Source of the DNA: Cognaticolwellia mytili
GTDB taxonomy: Bacteria; Pseudomonadota; Gammaproteobacteria; Enterobacterales; Alteromonadaceae
Reading direction: 5' to 3'
DNA length: 64,000 bases
Assembly (NCBI RefSeq): GCF_002104475.1
Contig: NZ_NBOF01000001.1
Location: 682,001 to 746,000, forward strand
In this document: positions 10,342 to 19,981 of the stretch, piece by piece
How the letters are laid out: every line of letters starts with the position of its first letter
Position numbering within the stretch: the first letter of the stretch is position 1
Notes under the pieces: model-generated
What the model was told of the DNA's origin: nothing
Databases searched by the model: none
The model's input: only the letters and a program-made list of their open reading frames with translations
Translations under genes and position numbers: made by a program

Positions 10342-10659
10342 TTAGTCGACCTCAATGGTGATATCGTTGCAGGGGATACAACAACAAGGCAGAATTTCAC
10401 CATCACCAATAAAAGCGAGTGGCTCGCCTTGTGGGTAGTTTATTTCTCCGCTTTTTAGTGCAACACGGCAAGCGCCGCAGTAGCCATCACGGCAGTGGTA
10501 ATGCACTTCAACGTCTGCTGACTCCAGACACTCTAATAGGTTACGATGAGAGTCTAAGTAGATAATTTCTTGGTTGGCAACAGAGATTTTAATGATAGAT
10601 TTTTCTTTTCTGGCTAAGTCAATTTTTTCTTCATCAGCACTATTTAAATCTTTCGGCAT
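10342..10659 (-). CDS. yfaE: 2Fe-2S ferredoxin YfaE, ribonucleotide reductase cofactor maintenance
   Basis: A 105-residue plant-type 2Fe-2S ferredoxin. The binding loop HCRDGYCGACR places ligands at Cys56, Cys61 and Cys64, with the fourth among the cysteines at 92-97 (PCCCIPC). YfaE supplies electrons that rebuild the diferric-tyrosyl radical cofactor of NrdB. It is the last gene of the nrdA-nrdB-yfaE series, as in E. coli, with 66 bases after nrdB, which strongly supports this role over a general ferredoxin. Confidence 0.92.
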   Translation of the reverse strand: MPKDLNSADEEKIDLARKEKSIIKISVANQEIIYLDSHRNLLECLESADVEVHYHCRDGYCGACRVALKSGEINYPQGEPLAFIGDGEILPCCCIPCNDITIEVD

Positions 10660-10725
10660 AATAAATTATCCGAAAAACTTAAATAGACTAATAATAATCA
10701 TATTTTTGATATAACTAACAAACGA

Positions 10726-11856
10726 TTATAAATCGAAGTCGTCAAAGTCATCACTTGATACTGATGAATCAACTTGGCCAACAAGGTAGCTTGATATTTC
10801 AGTTTCTTGTGGCGCTACTTGAACATTGTCACTCACTAAGTATGCGTTCATCCATGGTAATGGATTACTCTTAATATCAAACGGTGCATCAAACCCGATT
10901 GCTGCCATACGTTGATTACTCGTGTATTCAATGTATTGTTTCAAGATGGCAGCATTAAGACCAATCATTGAGCCATCTTTAAATAAATAATCAGCCCATT
11001 CTTTTTCTTGTTCAACTACATCCATGAAGATTTGTTTACCTTCTTCACGCAACTCCGTCGCAATTTCTTGCATTTCAGGATCATCTTTGCCTGACATCCA
11101 ATTATTCAATATATGTTGAGTACCGGTTAAGTGCAGAGCTTCGTCACGAGCAATTAGTTTGATGATTTTTGCATTGCCTTCAAGTAATTCACGTTCTGCA
11201 AAGGCAAATGAACAAGCAAAACTTACGTAGAAACGAATGGCTTCTAAAGCATTTACTGAGCAAATGGCTAAGAATAAGCGCTCTTTTAGTTTACGCTCAC
11301 TCACTTCAATAGTTTCACCATCAACTTCGTAGCTACCAGCCCCTTGTGACTGTAATAATTGGGTGGTGATAATAACGGCGTCAAAATATTTAGCGATGCT
11401 TGAAGCGCGTTTCAATATCGCAGGGTTAACCATGATATCGTCAAAAACTTCGCTTGGATCAGTAAACAAGTTACGCAGAATGTGAGTATATGAACGAGAG
11501 TGAATGGTTTCACTAAATGCCCAAGTCTCAACCCAAGTTTCAACTTCAGGTAATGATACTAATGGTAGTAATACCGCGTTCACAGAGCGAGCAGCCATTG
11601 AGTCAAGTAATGTTTGATATTTTAAATTAGAAATAAAAATATGTTTTTCAGAGTTGGTTAAACTCTGCCAGTCAGCACGATCTTTTGAAACATCAATCTC
11701 CTCTGGCCGCCAAAAAAAAGATAGCTGTTTTTCTATCAATTTTTCAAACGCGATAAAACGCTGTTGATCGTATCGTGCAACATTAACACTGTTTCCCAAA
11801 AACATTGGCTCTAACAAAGCGTTGTTAGGTGTTTGGTTAAACGTGGTGTACGACAT
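10726..11856 (-). CDS. nrdB: Class Ia ribonucleoside-diphosphate reductase, beta subunit
   Basis: The radical-bearing R2 subunit of aerobic ribonucleotide reductase, 376 residues. Iron ligands and the radical tyrosine are visible: Asp85 (TLLDSM), Glu116 and His119 in ETIHSRSY, with Tyr123 as the radical site, and a second EXXH in ARDEALH. The C-terminal tail is acidic ([10 protein letters not shown]), as expected for docking to NrdA. A clear AGGAG ribosome binding site precedes the ATG. It lies 137 bases after nrdA, separated by a hairpin with a U-run, so it may be transcribed less than nrdA or have its own promoter. Confidence 0.97.
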   Translation of the reverse strand: MSYTTFNQTPNNALLEPMFLGNSVNVARYDQQRFIAFEKLIEKQLSFFWRPEEIDVSKDRADWQSLTNSEKHIFISNLKYQTLLDSMAARSVNAVLLPLVSLPEVETWVETWAFSETIHSRSYTHILRNLFTDPSEVFDDIMVNPAILKRASSIAKYFDAVIITTQLLQSQGAGSYEVDGETIEVSERKLKERLFLAICSVNALEAIRFYVSFACSFAFAERELLEGNAKIIKLIARDEALHLTGTQHILNNWMSGKDDPEMQEIATELREEGKQIFMDVVEQEKEWADYLFKDGSMIGLNAAILKQYIEYTSNQRMAAIGFDAPFDIKSNPLPWMNAYLVSDNVQVAPQETEISSYLVGQVDSSVSSDDFDDFDL

Positions 11857-11953
11857 TTATATCTCCTGGAAATACTGCTATTGATAGCTATATTTCGTCA
11901 CTTTAGTGGTTAGTAAACTAATTGTTATAAGTTTTAGTTTTGCAATATAATGC

Positions 11954-11986
11954 AAAAAAAGAGGAAAACTGATTGTTTCCCTCTTT
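11954..11986 (-). terminator. Terminator-like hairpin between nrdA and nrdB
   Basis: On the minus strand, AAAGAGGGAAAC pairs with GTTTTCCTCTTT (one wobble) around a 5-base loop and runs into seven T. It lies within the presumed nrdA-nrdB operon, so it would act as an attenuator or separate the units. Confidence 0.75.
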
Positions 11987-11993
11987 GCAGATG

Positions 11994-14267
11994 TTAAATT
12001 TTACAAGCTCCGCCTGCACAACTATCATCTTCAATTTCAACTTGGCTATCAGCTGCACCATCACGTGTGTTGTGGTAATACATGGTCTTAACGCCTAATT
12101 TGTATGCTGTTAAAATATCTTTTAGCACTTGCTTGATAGGCACTTTACCCCCTTCAAAGCGCGCAGGGTCGTAGTTGGTGTTAGCTGAAATAGTTTGATC
12201 AATAAATTTCTGCATTATACCAACTAATTGCAAATAACCCTCATTACTTGGAATATTCCACAGTAATTCGTAGTTGTCCTTTAAGCGTTGATACTCAGGC
12301 ACTACTTGCTTTAATACGCCATCTTTACTGGCTTTGATGCTGATCAAGCCACGAGGTGGCTCAATACCATTGGTCGCATTAGAAATTTGCGATGAAGTTT
12401 CTGACGGCATTAATGCTGATACGGTTGAGTTTCTAACGCCGTGCTCTTTAATACTAGTGCGTAAAGATTCCCAATCTAAGTGTAATGCTTCACCAGTAAT
12501 TTTATCGATTTCTTTCTTGTAAGTATCGATAGGTAAAATGCCTTGAGATAAACGCGTTTCGTTAAACTTAGGACAAGCACCTTGCTCAATAGCTAATTGG
12601 TTTGACGCTTTTAACAAATAGAATTGAATCGCTTCAAAAGTTCTATGTGTTAAGTTGTTGGCACTGCCATTTGAATAGAAAACACCATTTTTAGCTAAAT
12701 AATAAGCGTAGTTAATAACACCTATACCGAGTGTACGACGTCCCATGGTTGCGTTATACGCTGCAGGAACGGGGTAATCTTGATAGTCTAATAAGCTATC
12801 AAGAGCTCGTACTGCTAAATCTGCTAACTCATCTAACTCGTCTAAACTATCGATAGCGCCTAAGTTAAAAGCTGATAAGGTACAAAGCGCAATCTCACCG
12901 TTAGGATCATTTACATCTTCCATCGGCTTAGTTGGCAGTGCTATTTCCAAACATAAGTTACTTTGACGAATTGGCGCAACTGTTGGTTCAAACGGAGAAT
13001 GGGTATTACAGTGATCAACGTTCTGTAGGTAAATACGACCTGTACTTGCACGCTCTTGAGCAAACAAAGTAAATAATTCAATGGCCTTAATGCGCTTCTT
13101 ACGAATTGAATCATCTGCTTCGTATTTAACGTAAAGCTCTTCAAACTTGTCTTGATCTTCAAAAAAAGCATCGTACAAGCCAGGTACATCACTTGGGCTA
13201 AATAAGGTAATTGATTCACCTTTGATCAGGCGTTGGTACATTAACTTGTTAAACTGTACACCGTAATCTAAATGACGTACGCGGTTTTCTTCAACACCAC
13301 GATTGTTTTTAAGTACCAGTAAGCTTTCAACTTCTAAATGCCAAAGTGGATAGAATAGGGTAGCTGCACCACCCCGAACGCCACCTTGTGAACAACTTTT
13401 AACGGCTGTTTGAAATAATTTATAAAATGGAATGCAACCGGTATGAAATGCTTCACCATTTCTAATTGTACTACCTAAAGCACGAATGCGGCCCGCATTA
13501 ATACCAATACCAGCACGTTGAGAAACATACTTAACAATTGAACTTGATGTTGCATTAATTGAATCTAAGCTATCGCCACATTCAATCAACACACAAGAAG
13601 AGAATTGACGTGTTGGGGTACGTACACCAGCCATTATTGGTGTTGGCAGAGAAAGCTTAAATGTAGAAATGGCGTTATAAAAGCCTTTTACATAATCTAA
13701 ACGTGTTTCCTTTGGATATTTTGCAAATAAGCATGCTGCGACTAAAATATAAAGAAATTGTGCACTTTCGTAGATTTCACCAGTTACACGATTTTGAACC
13801 AGATATTTACCTTCTAACTGTTTTACCGCTGCGTAGCTGAAATCTAAGTCACGACGGTGATCTAAGAAACCTTCTAATTGTTCAAATTCTTCAGCAGTAT
13901 AATCAGTTAATAAATGTTGATCGTATTTACCTGCTTCAATTAAATTTACTACATGTGGGTATAACTTAGGGGGTTCAAATTGACCATAAGCTTTTTTACG
14001 TAGATGGAATATTGCCAACCGTGCAGATAAGTATTGATAATCAGGTGTTTCTTCCGAGATTAAATCAGCAGCAGACTTAATGATCGTTTCATGAATGTCG
14101 CCGGTTTTAATTCCATCATAAAATTGTATATGTGACTTTAATTCAACTTGAGATACCGAAACATTGTCTAGGCCTTCAGCAGCCCAAGCAATTACCTTAT
14201 GGATTTTTTCTAAGTCGATAGGTTCTTTTGAGCCATTACGTTTTGTAACAAAAAGGTTGTTATTCAT
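11994..14267 (-). CDS. nrdA: Class Ia ribonucleoside-diphosphate reductase, alpha subunit
   Basis: Catalytic R1 subunit reducing NDPs to dNDPs, 757 residues against 761 in E. coli. An N-terminal ATP-cone (about 1-95) provides allosteric activity control. Active-site residues are present: Cys in SSCVLIECGDS, the N-x-C-x-E triad in SNLCLEIALP, the radical-relay tyrosine pair in TMYYHNTRDG, and the C-terminal redox cysteines Cys750 and Cys755 in SCAGGACKI. It heads nrdA-nrdB-yfaE. The promoter and NrdR-like sites upstream are listed separately. Confidence 0.97.
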   Translation of the reverse strand: MNNNLFVTKRNGSKEPIDLEKIHKVIAWAAEGLDNVSVSQVELKSHIQFYDGIKTGDIHETIIKSAADLISEETPDYQYLSARLAIFHLRKKAYGQFEPPKLYPHVVNLIEAGKYDQHLLTDYTAEEFEQLEGFLDHRRDLDFSYAAVKQLEGKYLVQNRVTGEIYESAQFLYILVAACLFAKYPKETRLDYVKGFYNAISTFKLSLPTPIMAGVRTPTRQFSSCVLIECGDSLDSINATSSSIVKYVSQRAGIGINAGRIRALGSTIRNGEAFHTGCIPFYKLFQTAVKSCSQGGVRGGAATLFYPLWHLEVESLLVLKNNRGVEENRVRHLDYGVQFNKLMYQRLIKGESITLFSPSDVPGLYDAFFEDQDKFEELYVKYEADDSIRKKRIKAIELFTLFAQERASTGRIYLQNVDHCNTHSPFEPTVAPIRQSNLCLEIALPTKPMEDVNDPNGEIALCTLSAFNLGAIDSLDELDELADLAVRALDSLLDYQDYPVPAAYNATMGRRTLGIGVINYAYYLAKNGVFYSNGSANNLTHRTFEAIQFYLLKASNQLAIEQGACPKFNETRLSQGILPIDTYKKEIDKITGEALHLDWESLRTSIKEHGVRNSTVSALMPSETSSQISNATNGIEPPRGLISIKASKDGVLKQVVPEYQRLKDNYELLWNIPSNEGYLQLVGIMQKFIDQTISANTNYDPARFEGGKVPIKQVLKDILTAYKLGVKTMYYHNTRDGAADSQVEIEDDSCAGGACKI

Positions 14268-14344
14268 GAAAGACCTGTAAATCTATTTATTGTTTTAACC
14301 ACCCGGAAATAGGTGTTTATATTATTAATACCCCCAAGAGCGTA

Positions 14345-14374
14345 ATTATACGAGATGAATCGTATAACATTCAA
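14345..14374 (-). promoter_or_regulatory. Sigma-70-type promoter for nrdA with an embedded dyad
   Basis: On the minus strand, -35 TTGAAT (14369-14374) and -10 TATAAT (14345-14350) are separated by 18 bases, about 70-80 bases before the nrdA ATG. A palindrome TATACGA-N6-TCGTATA (14347-14366) fills the spacer and overlaps the -10, a position suited to a repressor. Confidence 0.7.
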
Positions 14375-14393
14375 AAAGCAATGAATGAAAAAT

Positions 14394-14440
14394 GCACTAT
14401 ATATTGGGGGGTTTGAAAAACTAAACACAAGATAGTGAGG
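14394..14440 (-). promoter_or_regulatory. Pair of NrdR-like boxes upstream of nrdA
   Basis: Two sites, 14394-14409 and 14425-14440, resemble the NrdR consensus (ACACWATATATWGTGT-like). The first has core CTATATATTG and the second CAAGATAGTG. Their equivalent positions are 31 bases apart, the three-helical-turn spacing reported for NrdR box pairs. They lie about 20 bases upstream of the -35. NrdR represses nrd operons when dATP is high. Confidence 0.65.
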
Positions 14441-14969
14441 TTTTCACTACAATGCAAGTGTTAAAAAATGTTGAATTTTAGTTGCTTTTTTAGGAGAGAA
14501 AGTTCTGTTAGTAACAACTAACTTAGTAGCGCTTTTTTATTTTGATTTTTCAAAAACGCAACGCTTATTTTCATTTATTTTTACTTTTTTTTAAGTACTA
14601 AATTATTTTAGGTGAATTTTGACGATTTATATCGCCAAAGGTAATATAAAAATAAAAAACAATAAAACTCAATGGTTTATGTTTTTTGTCCAAATCTTAA
14701 ACAAAGTAATTGACGAGTGATTATTTTATCATCGCTTAAGGATCACATTGTGATCCTTAATAAAACAAGCCTATTAAATTTAAGATTTCATCAACGATAA
14801 ATGATAATTTTTAGTTGATGATACTATAAAGTAAATAATATTCATTTTGCTAAGGATAGAACTGTCTAAATTGTTTTGTTATCCACTAATAAAAAGTGGT
14901 GTGTGAGTAATTCTGATAGAGAACTAGCACAACGAATAATAACGTATCTTTTTGTGCTAGTTGCAAAAT
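14441..14969. other. AT-rich gene-free stretch with four inverted repeats
   Basis: About 530 bases between the nrdA control region and the 3' end of the Gph-like gene, with no credible coding frame. Dyads: 14736-14760 (TTAAGGATCACA/TGTGATCCTTAA, 12-base arms around one base), 14788-14821 (TCATCAAC/GTTGATGA), 14883-14899 (CCACT/AGTGG) and 14922-14962 (AACTAGCACAA/TTGTGCTAGTT). None has a proper U-run. The last one or two may protect the 3' end of the phosphatase transcript. Confidence 0.5.
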
Positions 14970-15647
14970 TTACTTTATAAAAGTGAGTAAATCAGTTGGT
15001 GTATTAATGATGTGATCTGCTTGCCAAGCCTGACAATTTTCATCAGCTAAAATATAGCCCCAATTGGCAATAAAAGTTTTCATTAATGCGCTATTACCTG
15101 CTTGAATGTCACGCAGGGCATCACCGACATAGAAACAATGCTGATTATCAACATTGATTTTCTGACAAGCGTATAATATTGGCTCAGGATCAGGTTTACG
15201 TTTTACTAGGGTATCACCGCCGACCATTACAGCACAGTTTGCAAATTCTGGATAATACGGCATTAATGTTTTGGTTAAGCCTTCAGGTTTATTGGTAATT
15301 ATGCCCCAAGGGATATTATTATCTTCTAACTGTTGTAAAAGTTCTGCAACGCCAGGATAAAGGCAAGTATGGTCTGCAATATTTTGTTCGTAATAGTCTA
15401 GAAACTGTTGGCGTAAGCTTTCATAGTCATACTGCGCAATATCTTCGCCAAAGCCTAAGCTTAATAAGCCTAATGCGCCATCTGAAGCTATTGGACGATA
15501 ATATTTAGCGGCAACGGCCGGTTTATTGTACTTTGCCAATACGTAATTTAACGCGGCGCCTAAATCATCAGCGGTATCTAATAATGTACCGTCTAAATCA
15601 AAAAGAACCGCGGCAAGGTGATTTGTTAAGTTACTAGCGTTGGGCAT
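14970..15647 (-). CDS. HAD-IA phosphatase, Gph/MupP-like
   Basis: A 225-residue haloacid-dehalogenase phosphatase. Motif I FDLDGTLLDT gives the nucleophile Asp17 and Asp19; motif II is ITNKP; the lysine of motif III is within VKRKPDPEP; motif IV is YVGDALRDIQAG. It is routinely annotated as phosphoglycolate phosphatase (Gph), which clears 2-phosphoglycolate. The position directly downstream of ubiG, together with the SDGALGLL and VGDALRDI segments, also resembles MupP, the N-acetylmuramic acid 6-phosphate phosphatase encoded after ubiG in Pseudomonas. Family membership is secure; the substrate is not. Confidence 0.85.
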   Translation of the reverse strand: MPNASNLTNHLAAVLFDLDGTLLDTADDLGAALNYVLAKYNKPAVAAKYYRPIASDGALGLLSLGFGEDIAQYDYESLRQQFLDYYEQNIADHTCLYPGVAELLQQLEDNNIPWGIITNKPEGLTKTLMPYYPEFANCAVMVGGDTLVKRKPDPEPILYACQKINVDNQHCFYVGDALRDIQAGNSALMKTFIANWGYILADENCQAWQADHIINTPTDLLTFIK

Positions 15648-15745
15648 AATATCGCTCGATTTTGTTATGGTGATAATTTAGCAAGGGGAGTAGCGCCAAC
15701 GTAAGCCAGTTACATTTCGACGCGTATTTAGTCAATTTAGTTAGC

Positions 15746-16453
15746 TTAAAGGCGTTGACAGCAAAGTATATAGTTAACATCAAGTGATGAGGTTAGCTTA
15801 TGATTTTCAGTGATTGGATTGTAGTGAATACCCGCAGCATCGATACACTTTAAGTCGAAAGACTCAGCCCATGAAATAAGCGTAGAAGGGCGAATGAAAC
15901 TTTTATGATCATGTGTTCCATTTGGCACAAGTTTAAATACCTTCTCGGCGGCTACTATCGCTAATAAGTAAGCTTTTAATGATTTATTTAAGGTAGAAAA
16001 GAAAACATAACCACCTGGTTTTACCATATGTGCGCAGGCATTAACGATTGAAGCGGGGTCTGGCACATGCTCAAGCATTTCCATACAAGTGACTACATCA
16101 TAATGCTCTGGATGTTGTTGTGCTTGTTCTTCGGCTGTGATTTTAAGGTAATCAACATTAACACCCGCTTCTAACGCATGTAATTTAGCTACATTTAAAG
16201 GCTCTTGCCCCATATCAATGCCGGTCACTTTCGCGCCTAGCTGCGCTAAGCTTTCAGCTAAAATTCCGCCACCACAACCAACATCGATTATTTCTTTATC
16301 GAATATGTCACCAACATGTTGACAAATGAATTGACGACGTAACGGGTTAATTTGATGTAACGGTTTAAAGTCACCATCTAGTTCCCACCATTGGCTGGCA
16401 ACTTGTTCAAATTTTGCGATTTCGTCTTGATTAACATTTAGAGAATTGGACAT
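15746..16453 (-). CDS. ubiG: Ubiquinone biosynthesis O-methyltransferase UbiG
   Basis: SAM-dependent methyltransferase for both O-methylation steps of ubiquinone synthesis. The 235 residues carry the SAM motif [14 protein letters not shown], the acidic end of the second strand (VTGIDMG), and the family-specific [11 protein letters not shown] and [11 protein letters not shown]. The N-terminal [19 protein letters not shown] is diagnostic of UbiG. It is divergent from gyrA, a common gammaproteobacterial order, and upstream of the Gph/MupP-like gene with a 98-base gap. Confidence 0.96.
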   Translation of the reverse strand: MSNSLNVNQDEIAKFEQVASQWWELDGDFKPLHQINPLRRQFICQHVGDIFDKEIIDVGCGGGILAESLAQLGAKVTGIDMGQEPLNVAKLHALEAGVNVDYLKITAEEQAQQHPEHYDVVTCMEMLEHVPDPASIVNACAHMVKPGGYVFFSTLNKSLKAYLLAIVAAEKVFKLVPNGTHDHKSFIRPSTLISWAESFDLKCIDAAGIHYNPITENHKLTSSLDVNYILCCQRL

Positions 16454-16931
16454 GGCTTTATCATTATTTGTCTTGTTTATGTTGGCGATTCTAAACCAAT
16501 AATTACAGCAAGCCTAGCGTGAAAATTGATTCAACTTAAATAAAAGTGAAATGCAGCTGTATTTTTAGTGTTCTTTTTATCTTTGCTTATATATAAGCAG
16601 GGCTTTAGTGTGCGGAACTAGTGCTTTTAGGCAAAATAATGTCGATAAAATAAACGCTTAAACGTGACATATGTTCAAAATGCGAACAATGACTTTTTAT
16701 GAATATCTTTTTCACCTAATTTATGAAGATAAATACCTATGAAAACAGCCATATAGTTGACTATTAGGTAAATAGTAGCCGGGGCTTGAAACTTTGCCTT
16801 TTTAACGGCAAAATGAAGTAATATAAAGCGATAGGGCATGACAATTATTTATGTTAGTATGCCATGTTAATTAAAAATAATAATTTCGAATTTTTTTGAA
16901 TTAGATTTACCTTAAGGGATACCATCAATTT
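16454..16931. other. Divergent control region between ubiG and gyrA
   Basis: About 480 bases without a credible gene. It contains a perfect 16-base palindrome TGCTTATA/TATAAGCA at 16584-16599 and a smaller dyad TGTTC-N7-GAACA at 16672-16688. It presumably holds the promoters of both genes, but I could not pick a convincing -35/-10 pair for either. Part of it is extremely AT-rich just before gyrA. Confidence 0.5.
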
Positions 16932-19658
16932 ATGACCGATTTAGCGAATAATATTGCTCCTGTCAATATTGAGGATGAGCTAAAAAGCTCCTATTTAGAT
17001 TACGCAATGAGTGTAATTGTAGGTCGTGCATTACCAGATGTACGTGATGGCTTAAAACCAGTGCATCGTCGCGTACTTTTTGCGATGAATGTTTTAGGTA
17101 ACGACTTTAATAAGCCGTATAAAAAATCAGCACGTGTCGTTGGTGATGTTATCGGTAAGTATCACCCTCATGGTGATACTGCTGTTTATGACACAATTGT
17201 TCGTATGGCACAGCCATTTTCATTACGCTATATGCTTGTTGACGGCCAAGGTAACTTTGGTTCTGTTGATGGCGACTCAGCGGCAGCAATGCGTTACACC
17301 GAAATTAGAATGTCGAAAATCGCTCATTCAATTTTAGCCGATTTAGATAAAGAAACTGTTGATTACGTTGCCAACTATGACGGCACGGAAATGATACCAG
17401 CAGTTATGCCGACACGTATCCCTAACTTATTAGTTAATGGTACCTCAGGTATTGCAGTTGGTATGGCGACGAACATTCCGCCACATAACCTAACTGAAGT
17501 TATTAATGGCTGTTTAGCCGTTATTGATAACGAAGAAATAGGTTTTGAAGAATTACTTGAATATATTCCAGGCCCTGATTTCCCAACTGCCGGTATTATT
17601 AGTGGCCGTGCGGGTATTCAAGAAGCTTACTTAACTGGTCGCGGAAAAATTAAAATTCGTGCCCGTGCGTCAATTGAAGTTGATGACAAGTCTGGCAAAG
17701 AAACTATTGTTGTTCACGAATTACCATACCAAGTTAACAAAGCCCGTTTGATTGAAAAAATGGCTGATTTGGTAAAAGAGAAACGCCTTGAAGGTATTTC
17801 TGCACTACGTGATGAGTCTGATAAAGACGGCATGCGTATGGTTATCGAGGTTAAGCGCGGCGAAGTTGGCGAAGTTATTTTAAATAATTTATATAAGCTA
17901 ACCCAAATGCAAGTGTCTTTTGGTTTGAATATGGTTGCGTTAACTAACGGCCAACCAAAACTATTCAACCTACGTGAAATGCTTGATGCTTTTATTTTGC
18001 ATCGTCGTGAAGTCGTTACACGTAGAACAATATTTGAATTACGTAAAGCCCGTGAACGTGCACATTTATTGGAAGGTTTATCGATAGCACTTTCTAATAT
18101 TGACCCTATCATCGCGTTAATTAAGAATTCACCAACACCAAGTGAAGCAAAAGAACAATTGTTATCACGTGGCTGGGACTTAGGTTTAGTTTCTGACATG
18201 CTAGCTGCTGCTGGTGATGACGCTGCCCGCCCTGAATGGGTTGAAGAAGAGTTTGGTATTCGTGATGGTCAATATTTCTTAACACCGCCACAAGCACAAG
18301 CGATTCTAGATTTACGTTTACATAAGTTAACGGGTCTAGAGCACGAGAAGATCTTAAGTGAATACAAAGCGTTATTAGAAGTGATTGCTGAGTTACTTTA
18401 TATCTTAGCGACACCTGCACGTTTAATGGAAGTTATTCGTGAAGAGCTTGAAGTTATTCGTGATGAGTTTGGTGATGAACGTCGCACTGAAATAACCAAT
18501 GCTTCACATGATTTATCGATGGAAGATTTAATCACTGAAGAAGATGTTGTGGTAACACTTTCGCATGAAGGTTACGTTAAATATCAAGTATTAAGTGATT
18601 ACCAAGCACAACGCCGTGGTGGTAAAGGTAAAGCAGCGACTAAGATGAAAGAAGAAGATTTCATCGAACGTTTATTGATTGCTAATACCCATGATACGAT
18701 TTTATGTTTCTCAGATCGCGGTAAACTGTACTGGTTGAAAGTGTTCCAATTACCATTGGCTAGTCGTACTGCTCGTGGTCGTCCAATTGTTAATATATTA
18801 CCGCTTGAAGAAGGTGAACGTATTACCGCAATTTTACCAGTACGTGAATATGAAGAAGATAAATTCATCATCATGGCAACGGCGTCTGGTACTGTGAAGA
18901 AAACAGCGTTAACGGCTTATAAGAACCAACGTGCAAACGGCATTATTGCCTTGAACCTACGTGATGACGATACGTTAATCGGCGTTGATATTACTGATGG
19001 TAACAACGACATTATGTTGTTCTCTGATGCTGGTAAAGTTGTCCGTTTTAACGAGAAGAAACGTGATAGCGAAACAGGTGAAATAAAGATTGATCCTGAA
19101 ACGGGCGAACAACTTTGGGCATTGAAACCTATTGGTCGTACTGGTACGGGTGTTCGCGGTATTAAGTTAGAAGGTGATCAAAAAGTGGTTTCACTTATTG
19201 TCCCTAAAAACGATGGTCCAATTTTAACAATTACTGAAAATGGCTATGGTAAGCGTACTGCTTTAGATGAGTACCCTGCAAAAAGTCGAGCAACCAAAGG
19301 TGTTGTTTCAATTAAAGTCAGTGAGCGTAACGGTCCAGTTGTTGGCGCAGTGCAAGTTGAAGAGCAAGACGAAATTATGCTTATTACTGATAACGGTACT
19401 TTAGTTCGTACTCGTGTTGGTGAAGTAAGTGTTATTGGTCGTAATACTCAAGGTGTTCGAATTATTCGTACTGTTGAAGGTGAGCATGTAGTTGCCTTAC
19501 AACGTATTGATGAAATTGAAGAGCCAGAAGTATTTGAAGAAGACGAAAATGGCGTGGAAACTCCAACTCAAGCAGTAGAAGGCGAGCAAACTGATGCGCC
19601 AGAAACTGATGTTGAGAGTGATGATTCAACGCTCAACGATGACGATGCTCCTGAGTAA
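16932..19658 (+). CDS. gyrA: DNA gyrase subunit A
   Basis: The breakage-reunion subunit of DNA gyrase, which introduces negative supercoils. It has 908 residues. The first 122 align without gaps to E. coli GyrA, so the catalytic tyrosine in [10 protein letters not shown] is Tyr122. The quinolone-resistance segment reads [10 protein letters not shown], with Thr at position 83 and Asp at 87. The C-terminal DNA-wrapping beta-pinwheel is present, including the GyrA-box region around QRRGGKGK. A 50-residue strongly acidic tail (EEDENGVE through DDDAPE) closes the protein. The start ATG is preceded by AAGGGA. Confidence 0.98.
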   Translation: MTDLANNIAPVNIEDELKSSYLDYAMSVIVGRALPDVRDGLKPVHRRVLFAMNVLGNDFNKPYKKSARVVGDVIGKYHPHGDTAVYDTIVRMAQPFSLRYMLVDGQGNFGSVDGDSAAAMRYTEIRMSKIAHSILADLDKETVDYVANYDGTEMIPAVMPTRIPNLLVNGTSGIAVGMATNIPPHNLTEVINGCLAVIDNEEIGFEELLEYIPGPDFPTAGIISGRAGIQEAYLTGRGKIKIRARASIEVDDKSGKETIVVHELPYQVNKARLIEKMADLVKEKRLEGISALRDESDKDGMRMVIEVKRGEVGEVILNNLYKLTQMQVSFGLNMVALTNGQPKLFNLREMLDAFILHRREVVTRRTIFELRKARERAHLLEGLSIALSNIDPIIALIKNSPTPSEAKEQLLSRGWDLGLVSDMLAAAGDDAARPEWVEEEFGIRDGQYFLTPPQAQAILDLRLHKLTGLEHEKILSEYKALLEVIAELLYILATPARLMEVIREELEVIRDEFGDERRTEITNASHDLSMEDLITEEDVVVTLSHEGYVKYQVLSDYQAQRRGGKGKAATKMKEEDFIERLLIANTHDTILCFSDRGKLYWLKVFQLPLASRTARGRPIVNILPLEEGERITAILPVREYEEDKFIIMATASGTVKKTALTAYKNQRANGIIALNLRDDDTLIGVDITDGNNDIMLFSDAGKVVRFNEKKRDSETGEIKIDPETGEQLWALKPIGRTGTGVRGIKLEGDQKVVSLIVPKNDGPILTITENGYGKRTALDEYPAKSRATKGVVSIKVSERNGPVVGAVQVEEQDEIMLITDNGTLVRTRVGEVSVIGRNTQGVRIIRTVEGEHVVALQRIDEIEEPEVFEEDENGVETPTQAVEGEQTDAPETDVESDDSTLNDDDAPE

Positions 19659-19674
19659 CCGTTGTTAACATAAT

Positions 19675-19701
19675 AAAAGGCGGTTTTTACCGCCTTTTTT
19701 T
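19675..19701 (+). terminator. Intrinsic terminator after gyrA
   Basis: AAAAGGCGGT and ACCGCCTTTT arms around a TTTT loop, ending in a run of T. Confidence 0.92.
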
Positions 19702-19981
19702 ATGAGTGAAATTTATATTAAGTAAGAGAAAAGCCTAATGGCATTGGGTAAAAATAGTTATATCAAAGTTTATTTAAGAATTGATGCGTAAAGTTAAATT
19801 GGTATGCTGTGGTAACGGTAACTAAGTTTGTAAAACGAAACGATAATAATAAAAATATTTGATAATTATATACCCAGAAACATGGGTATAAACGTTAGTG
19901 TTAGTGAATTCGTAGGTTGGTATTGACAAAAATAGGGCAAAACCGACATAGCAAGTTAATTGAAGAAGGGTGTAATGTTAA
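19702..19981 (+). promoter_or_regulatory. Leader region of serC with a 22-base dyad
   Basis: No gene is visible in this stretch. TATACCCA-N6-TGGGTATA at 19869-19890 is a perfect palindrome with operator-like geometry, about 90 bases before the serC ATG. TTGACA at 19923-19928 could be a -35, but the matching -10 is weak. The inner core CCCAGAAACATGGG recurs with one change at 28232-28245. Confidence 0.5.

Noticed and set aside
14736-14760. CRP binding site
   Set aside because: The half-sites GATCACA and TGTGATC are in the reverse order to the CRP consensus and have only one base between them.
17714-18199. 161-codon minus-strand frame inside gyrA
   Set aside because: It lies wholly within the well-supported gyrA gene; the long frame is a by-product of its codon bias.
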